Shown here: positions 53,694 to 62,374 of the stretch, piece after piece | How positions within the stretch are numbered: position 1 is the stretch's first letter | Layout: every line of letters begins with the position of its first letter | Assembly: GCF_006439025.1 (NCBI RefSeq) | Contig: NZ_RCYZ01000005.1 | Location: 186,001 to 250,000, forward strand | Length of the DNA: 64,000 bases | Direction: 5' to 3' | From: Hymenobacter nivis | GTDB taxonomy: Bacteria > Bacteroidota > Bacteroidia > Cytophagales > Hymenobacteraceae | Made by a program: the position numbers and the translations under genes | The notes under the pieces: model-generated | The model's database searches: none | Told to the model about the DNA's origin: nothing | The model's input: the letters and a program-made list of their open reading frames with translations, nothing else

Positions 53694-54520
53694 TGAACAA
53701 TGCCCAGCTGGCCACGGCCAGCCTCGACGACATCGTATTCGACGGCCGCAACCGGACCTACGGGGCCTACGTGCTGCGCCATATCTACCAGCGCAACGTG
53801 ACGCGGGCCCTCGGCATTGCCCTGGCACTGCTGGCGTTGCTGGTAGGCGGCCAGGCGCTGGCCCGGCTAATTAGGGGCCCCGAGGTGATTGCGCCCTTCG
53901 TGCCCAAGGGCATTGGCAACCCCGAGGTGAAGCCGATGAAGGTGGACCCGATTGTGCTACCCCCGCCAGCCGTGGCCGCGGTGCAGCCCAAAACGGTGGC
54001 CATCAACTCAACCAAGTTCGATAACATAAAGATCGTCCACAACAACGTGGTCACCGAAGACATCCCGGAGCAGGAAGTACTGGCCAGCACCCACGTAGCC
54101 GCCATGACCATCAAAGATGGGATTGAAGAAGGTTCGCTGAAAGAGCTTGAAAGTACCTTGGGGCCCAACACCGCCACGAGCGAAACCGTCAGCGACAAAC
54201 CCTATCTATCAGTCGAGCAAATGCCCGAGCTGCCCAGCGGCGGCGGACAGGCCGGCATCGTGGCGGCGATTCAGAAACTGGCGCGCTACCCCACCCAGGC
54301 CCTATCCGCCGGCGTGGAAGGCAAGGTGTTCGCTAGTTTCGTGGTGAACGCGCAGGGCGAGGTGACGGACCTGAAAATTGTGAAGGGCTTGGGCTCGGGC
54401 CTCGACGAGGAGACGCTGCGGGCCATCAGCAAGCTGCCGCGCTTCATTCCCGGCCGGCAAAACGGGCGCGCCGTGAGCGTGCAGTACACCGTGCCGATTT
54501 CCTTCCACCTGGACAAGTAG
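53690..54520 (+). CDS. tonB: TonB energy-transducing protein
   Basis: This 276-residue protein has a cytoplasmic start with ASLDDIVFDGRNRTYGAYVL (typical of Bacteroidota TonB), one membrane helix (about 39-60), a periplasmic linker with Pro/Lys/Val and the C-terminal TonB domain (about 185-276) with ARYPTQALSAGVEGKVFASF and VPISFHL. It carries energy to receptors such as the SusC protein at 16971. It overlaps exbD by four bases and ends before a terminator at 54541. Confidence 0.92.
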   Translation: MMNNAQLATASLDDIVFDGRNRTYGAYVLRHIYQRNVTRALGIALALLALLVGGQALARLIRGPEVIAPFVPKGIGNPEVKPMKVDPIVLPPPAVAAVQPKTVAINSTKFDNIKIVHNNVVTEDIPEQEVLASTHVAAMTIKDGIEEGSLKELESTLGPNTATSETVSDKPYLSVEQMPELPSGGGQAGIVAAIQKLARYPTQALSAGVEGKVFASFVVNAQGEVTDLKIVKGLGSGLDEETLRAISKLPRFIPGRQNGRAVSVQYTVPISFHLDK

Positions 54521-54540
54521 CGCAGTGGTTTTACTAATAG

Positions 54541-54574
54541 AAAAGCCCTTGGCCGTGTGGTCAAGGGCTTTTTT
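54541..54574 (+). terminator. Rho-independent terminator after tonB
   Basis: AAAAGCCCTTG pairs with CAAGGGCTTTT, with a T-run. It lies between convergent genes. Confidence 0.85.
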
Positions 54575-54592
54575 ATTGGCTTTCGGAATAGC

Positions 54593-55135
54593 TTATTCGC
54601 CTACTTCCACGATGCGCGCTTGGCCCCAGGGCGCGATGCGCACCTGCACCCGCAGCGGCCGGGCCACGGTGGACTTGCGCAAGATGCTGGCCGCCGGCAC
54701 GTAGTAGCGCTCCAGGCCGTAGCGCAGCCCCAGGGTACGCGGGAAAACGTCGGTCACCCAGCCGCGCAGCACGGCCTGGCCAGCAGCAGCGCGGGGCTCG
54801 TCGGCGTACACACCGAGCACTTCGGCGGCGGTGGGGGCCCCGGCGGCGGTGAGCAGCACATACACGCTTTGGCGGCGGCTGGGTGCGCCGGGGCCCCGCC
54901 ACTGGGCCTGGGGCACCGTGGCCACGGCGTAGCGCAGGCGCACGAAGTCGGTGGTTTTGAGGGTAGTGAGGTCGGCGGGGGTGGCGGCCAGCACCACGGC
55001 CTTGCCCAGGGCGGTGGTGGCGTAGCCCGCGCCGGCCACGCCCAGCACGTACAGCACCTGGGCCCCCACCAGCAGCCGCGGCAGCAGCTTGAACCGGAGC
55101 GGAGCTTCGGGAACGGCGGCGAAAGCAGTGGCCAT
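54593..55135 (-). CDS. GDYXXLXY-type protein
   Basis: This 180-residue protein starts with a basic segment and a membrane helix (LLPRLLVGAQVLYVLGVAGA) and has the motif TTDFVRLRYAV, which reads as the GDYXXLXY family marker with substitutions. Members occur beside DUF2157 membrane proteins, as here. A periplasmic beta-rich part follows, ending RVQVRIAPWGQARIVEVGE. Function unknown. Confidence 0.7.
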   Translation of the reverse strand: MATAFAAVPEAPLRFKLLPRLLVGAQVLYVLGVAGAGYATTALGKAVVLAATPADLTTLKTTDFVRLRYAVATVPQAQWRGPGAPSRRQSVYVLLTAAGAPTAAEVLGVYADEPRAAAGQAVLRGWVTDVFPRTLGLRYGLERYYVPAASILRKSTVARPLRVQVRIAPWGQARIVEVGE

Positions 55136-55174
55136 AGGCTAGTGTTTTAGAGACGAAAGAGATGGTAGCGCGCG

Positions 55175-56428
55175 CTACTCGGCGGGCTCCGCTGGGGCCC
55201 CGGGGGATGCGCTGGGTGTCCCAGCGGCGGCCAGCACCCGGGCGTTGCGGCGGCGCAGGTACCAGCTCAGGCCCAGCAGCAGCACCCCGCCGAGCAAAAA
55301 GAACAGCGACTTATCCAGGAACGCCCACGTCAGCTTGAAGTACGCCACCATGGTGGCCCCCACGAACAACACCGTACCTAGGGTGAGCTGGTCGGCGCTA
55401 CCGGCGCGGTGGGCCCGCACCAGCACCGACCCGGCGTGCGCGTACAGCACCACCAGCGTAGCAATGGCCAGCGGCAGCCCGCCCGGCAGGTAAAAGCCGG
55501 GCAGCAGCAGCAGCCAATCGGGCAGCGTATCGAGGCGACCGCGCTGCTTTTTGCCGGCCACCGACAGGGCAAGCACCGCCGCCAGGGCCCCCAGGTAGGC
55601 CAGCACCGGCGGGCGCAGCAGGTCGGCATAGGCATCAGTTTCGCCAAACAGGGCCAGGCCAAGGGCAAACAAGTAGGCGGCAATCAGCGGAGGGCCCTGG
55701 GCCGAGCGGCCCGCGGCGCGGTTGGGCTGCCAGTCGCCGGCGGCGTATACGAGCATGGCCGGGACGAAAAACCAGGTGATTTTGGCGTGCGAAACGCCCA
55801 CCCACAGCGCCGCCTGCCACAGCAAGCCGGCCGATAGCACGGTGCTTAGCAGGCCGTCGGGGCGGCGCCACCAGAGGTAGCCCAGGCCCCCGGCCAGCAG
55901 CGCGGCGGTGGCGTAGCTGTAGCTGCCCAGTGCCTGGGTGCAATAGGTTTGCACCGCCGCCCCGATGAACACCGTGAGGGCAGCCAGCAGGCGGCTGCGG
56001 TGGGCGTAGGCCAGGGCCACGCCGGCCACCACCCAGGCCAGCAGCCCGCTGGCGTCGTAGCCCACCAGCTGGTAGGTTTGGCTGACGAGGATGATGCTGA
56101 CGCCGAACAGCACCAGCCCCAGGCCCACCAGGCCCCGGCCCAGCGTGCGGTTGCCGCGCTGCATGAAGTAGTGCCCGCCGGCGTAGGCCCCCACCAAGCT
56201 ACTGATAAGCAACGATAAGCGTGCCACCGGCGGCAGCGCGGCCCAGTTGGCCGCCACCACGCTCAGGGCGCTCAGGGCCACCAGCAAGCTGCCCAGCAGC
56301 GGCAGCAAGCCCACGGCGGGCACGGCATCGGGCGGGTAGCGGGCCAGCAACTGCTGCCGCTGGGCCTCCGTGATGAGGCCGTCGGCCACCCAGGCCGGGC
56401 TTTCGGTATCGAGAAATTTACGGCTCAT
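55175..56428 (-). CDS. DUF2157 membrane protein
   Basis: This 417-residue protein has an N-terminal cytoplasmic part with AWVADGLITEAQRQQLLARY (the DUF2157 signature) and then about 10-12 hydrophobic helices. It sits upstream of the GDYXXLXY gene on the same strand, and the two are probably co-transcribed. The ATG at 56428 begins MSRKFLDTES; it overlaps the end of the upstream small zinc-ribbon gene by 11 bases. Role unknown. Confidence 0.8.
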   Translation of the reverse strand: MSRKFLDTESPAWVADGLITEAQRQQLLARYPPDAVPAVGLLPLLGSLLVALSALSVVAANWAALPPVARLSLLISSLVGAYAGGHYFMQRGNRTLGRGLVGLGLVLFGVSIILVSQTYQLVGYDASGLLAWVVAGVALAYAHRSRLLAALTVFIGAAVQTYCTQALGSYSYATAALLAGGLGYLWWRRPDGLLSTVLSAGLLWQAALWVGVSHAKITWFFVPAMLVYAAGDWQPNRAAGRSAQGPPLIAAYLFALGLALFGETDAYADLLRPPVLAYLGALAAVLALSVAGKKQRGRLDTLPDWLLLLPGFYLPGGLPLAIATLVVLYAHAGSVLVRAHRAGSADQLTLGTVLFVGATMVAYFKLTWAFLDKSLFFLLGGVLLLGLSWYLRRRNARVLAAAGTPSASPGAPAEPAE

Positions 56429-56714
56429 TGCGGCCGCAACATACATTAGCCGGCACGGCCAGGGCAGTTTCCATCAGTTCGGCCACCGCCGCGTCCAGGC
56501 CGTGGTACCAATCGATGTGCGGCGACGTGGCCCCGCAGCCCCCGGGCAGCGGCGGGCAGTCGGTGTCGCGCCAGCGGCGCTGGCAGCGCGGGCACACGGC
56601 GCCCGTGTCGAAGGTGTTCCACACGCAGCCGCAGGTGCACTGCCAGTGGGCCCCGCCGTCGGGCTCCCAATGGCAGCGCGGGCAATAAATGGCCAGGGAC
56701 GAATCGTTGGACAT
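56418..56714 (-). CDS. Small cysteine-rich (zinc-ribbon) protein
   Basis: This 98-residue protein has nine cysteines in CxxC/CxCxC groups (Cys11/14, Cys26/28/30, Cys41/44, Cys53/60), with CPRCHWEPDGGAHWQCTCGC. It is probably a double zinc ribbon and may bind nucleic acid or protein. It overlaps the DUF2157 gene by 11 bases and is probably in the same unit. Confidence 0.65.
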   Translation of the reverse strand: MSNDSSLAIYCPRCHWEPDGGAHWQCTCGCVWNTFDTGAVCPRCQRRWRDTDCPPLPGGCGATSPHIDWYHGLDAAVAELMETALAVPANVCCGRNEP

Positions 56715-56741
56715 GAGACGGTTAAGTTAGCAAAAAAGCAG

Positions 56742-57458
56742 CTACGCCGGCTTGCGGGCCCGCGTCATTTCGCGCTTGCCGGGGGGCCCCGGCAGCTTTT
56801 CGGTGAGCCAGCCGGCGGCCCGCAGGTTGCGCCGAAACTGCCCCTGGGCGCAGTAGCTCACCAGCACAGCCCCGGGCGCGGCGGCCGCGTAGAGCTTCGC
56901 AAAGACAGCCTCCGTCCACAACTCGGGCTGCTTTTCGGGCGCAAAGGCGTCGAAATAAATGAGGTCGTAAAAGTCCGTACCAAGGGCAGCCTGTTGCACT
57001 GGCTCGTGAAGCTTAGTCAGGAAAAGCACTTCATTAAATTCTTCGACCTCGCCCCAGGGAGCCGCGTGTAGCCGCTTAAATGCTATACTCAATGCCATAT
57101 TATCAGCCCACTGTGGTAGCAGGGCCGCAATCATATCGGGTGGCAGCGGATAAGTCTCGTAGCCATCGTATGCGATAAGCGCACCGACGGCAGTAGCTGC
57201 CTCCAAGGTTAACAAAGCATTTAGGCCGGTGCCCAGGCCTACTTCCAGTATCTGCATCATGCCTTCGTCGGGTCGGCCTAGTCCCGCCGCCAGCAAGGGC
57301 CCCAGCCCCGCTTCAATGAACACGTGGCGCGACTCCTGGGCGGCGCCGTGGCGCGAGTGGTAATGCTCGTCGAGGGCCGGCACGTAGAGCGTGGGCGAGC
57401 CGTCGGCGGTAGTGCGCACCTCTATTTTTGCTTCCTCGAAGGATGATAATTCATGCAT
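56742..57458 (-). CDS. mnmD: tRNA 5-methylaminomethyl-2-thiouridine methyltransferase (MnmD-type)
   Basis: This 238-residue methyltransferase has the SAM-binding [13 protein letters not shown] and the DUF752-type [19 protein letters not shown], and ends [10 protein letters not shown]. It is the methyltransferase part of MnmC without the FAD-dependent part, and modifies U34 of some tRNAs. The ATG at 57458 begins [11 protein letters not shown]. The divergent thioesterase gene starts only 14 bases away, so the two share their regulatory space. Confidence 0.85.
   Translation of the reverse strand: MHELSSFEEAKIEVRTTADGSPTLYVPALDEHYHSRHGAAQESRHVFIEAGLGPLLAAGLGRPDEGMMQILEVGLGTGLNALLTLEAATAVGALIAYDGYETYPLPPDMIAALLPQWADNMALSIAFKRLHAAPWGEVEEFNEVLFLTKLHEPVQQAALGTDFYDLIYFDAFAPEKQPELWTEAVFAKLYAAAAPGAVLVSYCAQGQFRRNLRAAGWLTEKLPGPPGKREMTRARKPA
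57423..57430 (+). promoter_or_regulatory. -7 element for the thioesterase gene, inside mnmD
   Basis: TATTTTTG matches TAnnTTTG on the plus strand and lies 42 bases before the thioesterase ATG, within the first codons of mnmD on the other strand. Confidence 0.45.
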
Positions 57459-57472
57459 AGCTAATTGAACCG

Positions 57473-57895
57473 ATGGCCCGCGTAAAAGTAAGTTTGCCCG
57501 AAAGCTTTGGCTTCGCAACGGAAATTCCCGTCCGCATCACCGACCTCAACTACGGGGCCCACCTCGGCAACGACGCGCTGCTGAGCATCTTGCACGAGGC
57601 GCGGGTGCAGTACCTGGCCCACGCCGGCACGGCCGAGTTTGACGCCGCCACGCGGCTGGGCTTCATCATGGCCGATGTGGCCATCGAATACAAGGGCGAA
57701 GCGTTTCACGGCGACGTGCTGCGCATCGAAGTAGGGCCCCTGGACCTGAACAAGTACGGTTTCGACCTGGTGTACTGGGTGAAGAACCGGGCCGGCAAGG
57801 AAATAGCCCGCGCCAAAACCGGCATGCTCTGCTTCGACTACAACACCCGCAAGCTGCGCGGGCTGCCCACCGAGCTGGCGGCGCGGCTGGCATAG
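57473..57895 (+). CDS. 4HBT hot-dog fold thioesterase
   Basis: This 140-residue protein has the 4-hydroxybenzoyl-CoA thioesterase pattern VRITDLNYGAHLGNDALLSI (catalytic-region Asp and His), then MADVAIEYKGEAFHGDVLRI and the strand-rich end. It hydrolyses an acyl-CoA thioester; the substrate is unknown. It starts 14 bases from the divergent mnmD gene and ends 39 bases before rlmN. Confidence 0.85.
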   Translation: MARVKVSLPESFGFATEIPVRITDLNYGAHLGNDALLSILHEARVQYLAHAGTAEFDAATRLGFIMADVAIEYKGEAFHGDVLRIEVGPLDLNKYGFDLVYWVKNRAGKEIARAKTGMLCFDYNTRKLRGLPTELAARLA

Positions 57896-57922
57896 CCGGG
57901 AACCCAACGCCTTGCCTGCTTG

Positions 57923-57930
57923 TATCTTTG
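57923..57930 (+). promoter_or_regulatory. -7 element directly before rlmN
   Basis: TATCTTTG matches TAnnTTTG and ends 4 bases before the rlmN ATG, so its transcript would be almost leaderless. The same arrangement is seen at pheS. Confidence 0.5.
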
Positions 57931-57934
57931 CCCT

Positions 57935-59014
57935 ATGTTATTCGAACTGCCCCTCGCCCCCACGCCCACTAAGCGCGACATTCGCAAAGTTTCCGCCGAC
58001 GACCTGAAGGCGTTCATGGTGGAGCACGGCGAGAAGCCCTTCCGCGCCAAGCAGGTACAGGAGTGGCTGTGGAAGAACGCGGCCGGCTCGTTTGAGGAGA
58101 TGAACAACCTCTCGCTGGCCACCCGCGAGCTGCTGGGGGCCCACTTCGTCATCAACGGCGTGACGGTGCAAAACCAGCAGCGCTCCAACGACGGCACCAT
58201 CAAATCGGCCTTCAAGCTCTACGACGGCAACATTGTGGAGGGCGTGCTCATCCCGCACGACACGCGGATGACGGCCTGCATCAGCAGCCAGGTGGGCTGC
58301 TCGCTGACGTGTAAGTTTTGCGCCACCGGCTACATGGACCGCAAGCGCAACCTCGACGCGGCCGAGATTTATGACCAGGTGGTGCGCATCCGCGAGCAGT
58401 GCGAGGGCCAGTACGGCACGCCGCTCACCAACATCGTGTACATGGGCATGGGCGAGCCGCTGCTCAACTACGCCAACGTGGTGGAAAGCGTGCGCCGCAT
58501 CACGGCCCCTGACGGCCTGAACATGGCCCCGCGCCGCATCACCATCAGCACGGCCGGCATCGCCAAAATGATTAAAAAGCTGGCCGACGACGATGTAAAG
58601 GCCAACCTGGCCCTGAGCCTGCACGCGCCCACCGACGCCAAGCGCAACGAAATCATGCCCATCAACGAGGCCAATTCGCTGGCCGCGTTGAAGGAAGCCT
58701 TGCAGTACTACCACGAGAAAACCGGCCGCAAGGTCACCTACGAGTACATCGTATTCGAGAACTTCAACGACACGCTGGAGGACGCCGAGAACCTGCTAAA
58801 AATCAGCAAGTGGCTGCCCTGCAAAATCAACCTCATCGAGTACAACCCCATCGAAAACGCAGATTACCGCAACACCGGCGAGGAAAACCTGATGTCGTTC
58901 CACCAGTACCTGGCCGACCGCGGCGTGCAAACCAACCTGCGCCGCTCGCGCGGCAAGGACATCGACGCCGCCTGCGGCCAGCTCGCGGTGAAGGAAAAGG
59001 CGACGGCGGCTTAA
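57935..59014 (+). CDS. rlmN: 23S rRNA (A2503-C2)/tRNA (A37-C2) methyltransferase RlmN
   Basis: This 359-residue radical-SAM enzyme has the motif Cys122-Cys126-Cys129 (CSLTCKFCATGYMDRKRNL), the GxGEP-like YMGMGEPLLNY and the late catalytic Cys347 in DIDAACGQL. It methylates A2503 of 23S rRNA using a cysteine-bound methyl. The ATG at 57935 begins MLFELPLAPTPTKRDIRK. A terminator follows at 59036. Confidence 0.96.
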   Translation: MLFELPLAPTPTKRDIRKVSADDLKAFMVEHGEKPFRAKQVQEWLWKNAAGSFEEMNNLSLATRELLGAHFVINGVTVQNQQRSNDGTIKSAFKLYDGNIVEGVLIPHDTRMTACISSQVGCSLTCKFCATGYMDRKRNLDAAEIYDQVVRIREQCEGQYGTPLTNIVYMGMGEPLLNYANVVESVRRITAPDGLNMAPRRITISTAGIAKMIKKLADDDVKANLALSLHAPTDAKRNEIMPINEANSLAALKEALQYYHEKTGRKVTYEYIVFENFNDTLEDAENLLKISKWLPCKINLIEYNPIENADYRNTGEENLMSFHQYLADRGVQTNLRRSRGKDIDAACGQLAVKEKATAA

Positions 59015-59035
59015 ATTACCTACCAGCCAAAATCT

Positions 59036-59068
59036 GGGGGCCCCATCGTTCTGGAAACGGTGGGGCCC
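59036..59068. terminator. GGGGCCCC-type terminator after rlmN
   Basis: GGGGGCCCCATCGTT pairs with AACGGTGGGGCCCC around a short loop. It lies between convergent genes; there is no long T-run. Confidence 0.6.
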
Positions 59069-59084
59069 CTGGCGCTTGTAGTAA

Positions 59085-59828
59085 TTACTTCGTGTTGTTG
59101 AACAGCCGCAGCAACTGCGGGCAGTGCGCCTTCGTCCGGGCCCCTATTTCGTTGGCTATCATCAGCAGGAATTTCTGCGTAACGCCTTGCTTTTCATCGA
59201 GCACGCCCCCGTAAAGCTGCGTAATTTTGGTTTCTTGGATAGCAAAGGCGGCGGCGTATTCCTGCTCAAAGAGCACCGCCAGTTCGTTCCCGGTTTTTCC
59301 TTGTAGGCGGCCTTCCCTGTCCAATGTTGCGAAGCGTTGGCAGAGGTCATCACTGAAAGCCTGAGCGAATTGATTTTCAGCCTGAGTAGGCGCTGGGTTG
59401 TCGCCCAAGAAACGGCTGAAACGGCCGTACAAAACCGCCGCGACTGGGCACGTTTTCACGAGGCGCCGCGCGGTGGCGTCGGGCAAATCGGCTCGCAGTT
59501 GGTTGTACGCCCCGGTGGCTTTGGTGCGGCTGGCCAGCTGGCGTACATCGGCCGCGTGGCTTTCGACAACGGCGGCCAAGGTGCTTTGAAGCTCCTCATA
59601 GGCCTGCGCCAGACTGAGTGAATCGGGCGCCGCGCGGCTGGCTCGGTTGCCCAAGCGCTGGCAAGCATCGGCCGTTAGCAGCTTCACCAACCGGTTTTGG
59701 CCCCGTACCGAATCGGGGGCCGCCGCTCGCCGCTGGGACGCCGCTGCCAAGTTGCTCGCGAGTAGCAAGCAAAGCACGGCGGGAAGTGCAGAGCGAAGCA
59801 AATCGAAGCCGCTGGAAAGTGGGCGCAT
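59085..59828 (-). CDS. Secreted protein of unknown function
   Basis: This 247-residue protein has a signal peptide (about 1-29, LLRSALPAVLCLLLASNLAA) and a mostly helical mature part with four spaced cysteines (for example LLTADACQRLGNRASRAAPD, LVKTCPVAAVLYGRFSRFLG, then DDLCQRFATLD). I know no family. The ATG at 59828 is used because it begins the signal peptide. The next gene upstream on the same strand (YihY/BrkB) is 39 bases away. Confidence 0.65.
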   Translation of the reverse strand: MRPLSSGFDLLRSALPAVLCLLLASNLAAASQRRAAAPDSVRGQNRLVKLLTADACQRLGNRASRAAPDSLSLAQAYEELQSTLAAVVESHAADVRQLASRTKATGAYNQLRADLPDATARRLVKTCPVAAVLYGRFSRFLGDNPAPTQAENQFAQAFSDDLCQRFATLDREGRLQGKTGNELAVLFEQEYAAAFAIQETKITQLYGGVLDEKQGVTQKFLLMIANEIGARTKAHCPQLLRLFNNTK

Positions 59829-59867
59829 CGGGTACCTAGGCACTAAGCCAGCAACCACCCCGGGCCC

Positions 59868-60836
59868 CTAATCGCGCCAGCGGCCCGTGGCCTGGGGGCG
59901 GCCGGTGGCTTTCTCTGCTTCCGATTCGCCGGGCTTCACTTCCTCGGTGCGCACGCGCACGGCGTGGGCCTTAGGCTGCACTTTCTGGCCGAAGGCGTCG
60001 GCGAATTCCTGGGTGAACTCGGCGCCGAAAAAGATAATGAGCGACGAGTAGTTGATCCAGAGCAGCAGCACGATGGCCGAGCCCGCCGCCCCAAACGCCG
60101 AGCCGGGGTTGGCGTAGCCGATGTACACAGCAATGAGGAACTTGCCCAGCACGAACAGCAGCGCCGTGATGAAAGCGCCAATGCCCACGTCGCGCCACCG
60201 AATGATGGCGTCGGGCAGAAACCGGTAGATGAGGGCGAAGAGCAAAGTAGTGACGGCCAGCGACAACGAGAAATCAACCACCTTGATGGCCACTACCCCG
60301 GCGGCCGGAATGACGTGCTGGAGCCAGCCAGTGAAGGCGCTAAGCACGGCGCTGACCACAAAGGACACGAGCAGCAGCAGCGCCACACTCAGGATGAGGC
60401 CGAAGGAGAGCAGGCGCTGGCGCACGTAGTCGCCGATGCCGATGCCGGTGGTTTTCACCTTCAGGTTCCAGATGTCGTTGATGCTTTCCTGGAGGGTGAC
60501 GAAGAACGTGGTGGCCGCAAAAATCAGCGTGCCCACGCCGATGGCCGTGGCCAGGCCGGTCTTGTCCTGCATGGTGAAGGTGGCGATGCTGTCTTGCAGA
60601 AATTTGGCCGAGTCGGACCCGACCAAGCCCTTGAGCTGGCCGTACACCTGGCCCGTTACGGCGTCGTGGCCCAAAAACTTGCTGGCCACCGTGATGACGA
60701 TGAGCAGCAGCGGGGGCAGCGAAAAGATGGTGTAGTACGACAGCGCCGCCGCGTGCCGGAACGAGTTATTCTCCATGAACTCGCCCGCCGACGACTTCAA
60801 GACTTGCAAAACATCCGAAAATTTATACGTCGCCAT
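59868..60836 (-). CDS. YihY/virulence factor BrkB family membrane protein
   Basis: This 322-residue protein has six hydrophobic helices. The early AALSYYTIFSLPPLLLIVIT, the middle TFFVTLQESINDIWNLKVK and the late IVLLLWINYSSLIIFFGAEF are typical of the YihY/BrkB family of inner-membrane proteins. The role is not settled in most species. The ATG at 60836 is used because it begins MATYKFSDVLQVLK. The C-terminal 35 residues are charged and cytoplasmic. Confidence 0.9.
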   Translation of the reverse strand: MATYKFSDVLQVLKSSAGEFMENNSFRHAAALSYYTIFSLPPLLLIVITVASKFLGHDAVTGQVYGQLKGLVGSDSAKFLQDSIATFTMQDKTGLATAIGVGTLIFAATTFFVTLQESINDIWNLKVKTTGIGIGDYVRQRLLSFGLILSVALLLLVSFVVSAVLSAFTGWLQHVIPAAGVVAIKVVDFSLSLAVTTLLFALIYRFLPDAIIRWRDVGIGAFITALLFVLGKFLIAVYIGYANPGSAFGAAGSAIVLLLWINYSSLIIFFGAEFTQEFADAFGQKVQPKAHAVRVRTEEVKPGESEAEKATGRPQATGRWRD

Positions 60837-61078
60837 CCAATAGCAGAAAGGTAAGGTCTTAGTACGGCTGCCCCTACCTTTCGTTTGCAAAATGAGTAAT
60901 ATCCTGGTTACGAAAGGATTATTTCCGCACGCCTAGGGCCCCCAAGCCCCGGGCCGCGCCGCCGCGCTGGGGGCCCAGGCGAGGCCCCCCCGGCGCGGCG
61001 GCGCAGCGGGTGCAATTTGGTGGGGCGGGGCCCTGGGGCCGGGGTGCACCTTTGCGGCCGCTTTCCCGTTGGAGGGGC

Positions 61079-62317
61079 GTGCTTTCTGCCTTCCGCTCGC
61101 TCGCCCACCGCAACTTCCGCCTCTACTACGCCGGGCAGTCGGTGTCACTCATTGGCACCTGGATGCAGCGGCTGGCCGTGGGCTGGCTCGTGTACAGCCA
61201 CACCCACTCGGCGCTGCTGCTGGGCCTGGTCTCGTTCGCGGGCCAGATTCCGACGCTGCTGCTGGCGCCCTACGGCGGCACCGTGGCCGACCGCTACAGC
61301 CGCTACCGGGTGCTGCTCGTCACGCAGCTGGCCTCGCTGGGGCAGGCCTGCGTGCTGGCCTGGCTGGTGCTGAGCGGGCACTACGCCACCTGGGCCGTGG
61401 CCGGCCTGAGCCTACTGTTGGGCACTATCAACGCCTTCGACATCCCGGCCCGGCAGTCGCTGCTCGTGGAGCTGGTGGACGACCGCGCCCACCTGCCCAA
61501 CGCCATTGCCCTGAACTCGACGATGGTGAACCTGGCCCGGCTGGTGGGTCCCGCCCTGGCCGGGCTGCTGCTGGCGCGCTTCGGCGAGGGCCCCTGCTTC
61601 GTGGTGAACGCCGTGAGCTTTGTGGCCGTGGTGGCCTCGCTGCTGCTCATGCGCATTGCCCCACGGCCGGTACGCGCCCACCGCCCGGGGGCCCTGGAAG
61701 GCTTGCGCGAGGGCTGGGCCTACCTGCGCGGGGCCCCCGCCCTGCGCCGCCAGATTTTGCTGATGGCGGGCATCAGCTTCTGCGCCATGCCGTACGGCAC
61801 GCTGCTGCCAGTGTTTGCCAAGGATGTGTTTCACGGCCAGGCCGGTACCTACGGCTGGCTGAACAGCCTCGCAGGCCTGGGAGCCCTAGTTGGGGCGTTC
61901 TACCTGGCCTCGAGGCCCGCCGAAAACCGCCGCCCGCAGCTTATCACTTACGCGGCGCTGGGGTTTTGCGCCAGCCTGGTGGGCTTCGCGCTCAGCCCGC
62001 AGCTGGGGCCCGCGCTGGCCTTCATCACGCTGGGCGGGGCGGGCATGATGCTCTTCATCGCCGGCACCAACACGGCCATCCAAACCGATGTGGCCGACCA
62101 CATGCGCGGCCGCGTGCTGAGCTACTACGTGATGGCCTTCCAGGGGGTGCAGCCGCTGGGCAGCCTGCTAGCCGGCTGGCTGGCCCGCCACTTGGGGGCC
62201 CCGCACACGGTACTGCTACAAGGCGCGGCGGGCCTGGCGGTGGCCCTGGCGTTTTGGTGGACGGGCCGCCCCGCCGACAAGCAGCAACTGGCCGAAGCCC
62301 GAGCGGCGGTCAGTTAG
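61079..62317 (+). CDS. MFS exporter (EntS/MFS_3-like)
   Basis: This 412-residue protein has about 12 hydrophobic helices. The start AFRSLAHRNFRLYYAGQSVS, GTWMQRLAVGWLVY and NAFDIPARQSLLVELVDDRA mark the EntS-like branch of MFS exporters. Substrate unknown. I chose the GTG at 61079, which begins MLSAFRSLAHRNF; the frame is open back to 61010 but that part is Gly/Arg-rich leader. A CACCTTTG (one base from the -7 consensus) lies about 25 bases upstream. Confidence 0.85.
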   Translation: MLSAFRSLAHRNFRLYYAGQSVSLIGTWMQRLAVGWLVYSHTHSALLLGLVSFAGQIPTLLLAPYGGTVADRYSRYRVLLVTQLASLGQACVLAWLVLSGHYATWAVAGLSLLLGTINAFDIPARQSLLVELVDDRAHLPNAIALNSTMVNLARLVGPALAGLLLARFGEGPCFVVNAVSFVAVVASLLLMRIAPRPVRAHRPGALEGLREGWAYLRGAPALRRQILLMAGISFCAMPYGTLLPVFAKDVFHGQAGTYGWLNSLAGLGALVGAFYLASRPAENRRPQLITYAALGFCASLVGFALSPQLGPALAFITLGGAGMMLFIAGTNTAIQTDVADHMRGRVLSYYVMAFQGVQPLGSLLAGWLARHLGAPHTVLLQGAAGLAVALAFWWTGRPADKQQLAEARAAVS

Positions 62318-62374
62318 CGCCCCAGCGAAAGCAAAATTTCAGCTCATCCCACAATGCCCCAGGGCCCCGGGCAA

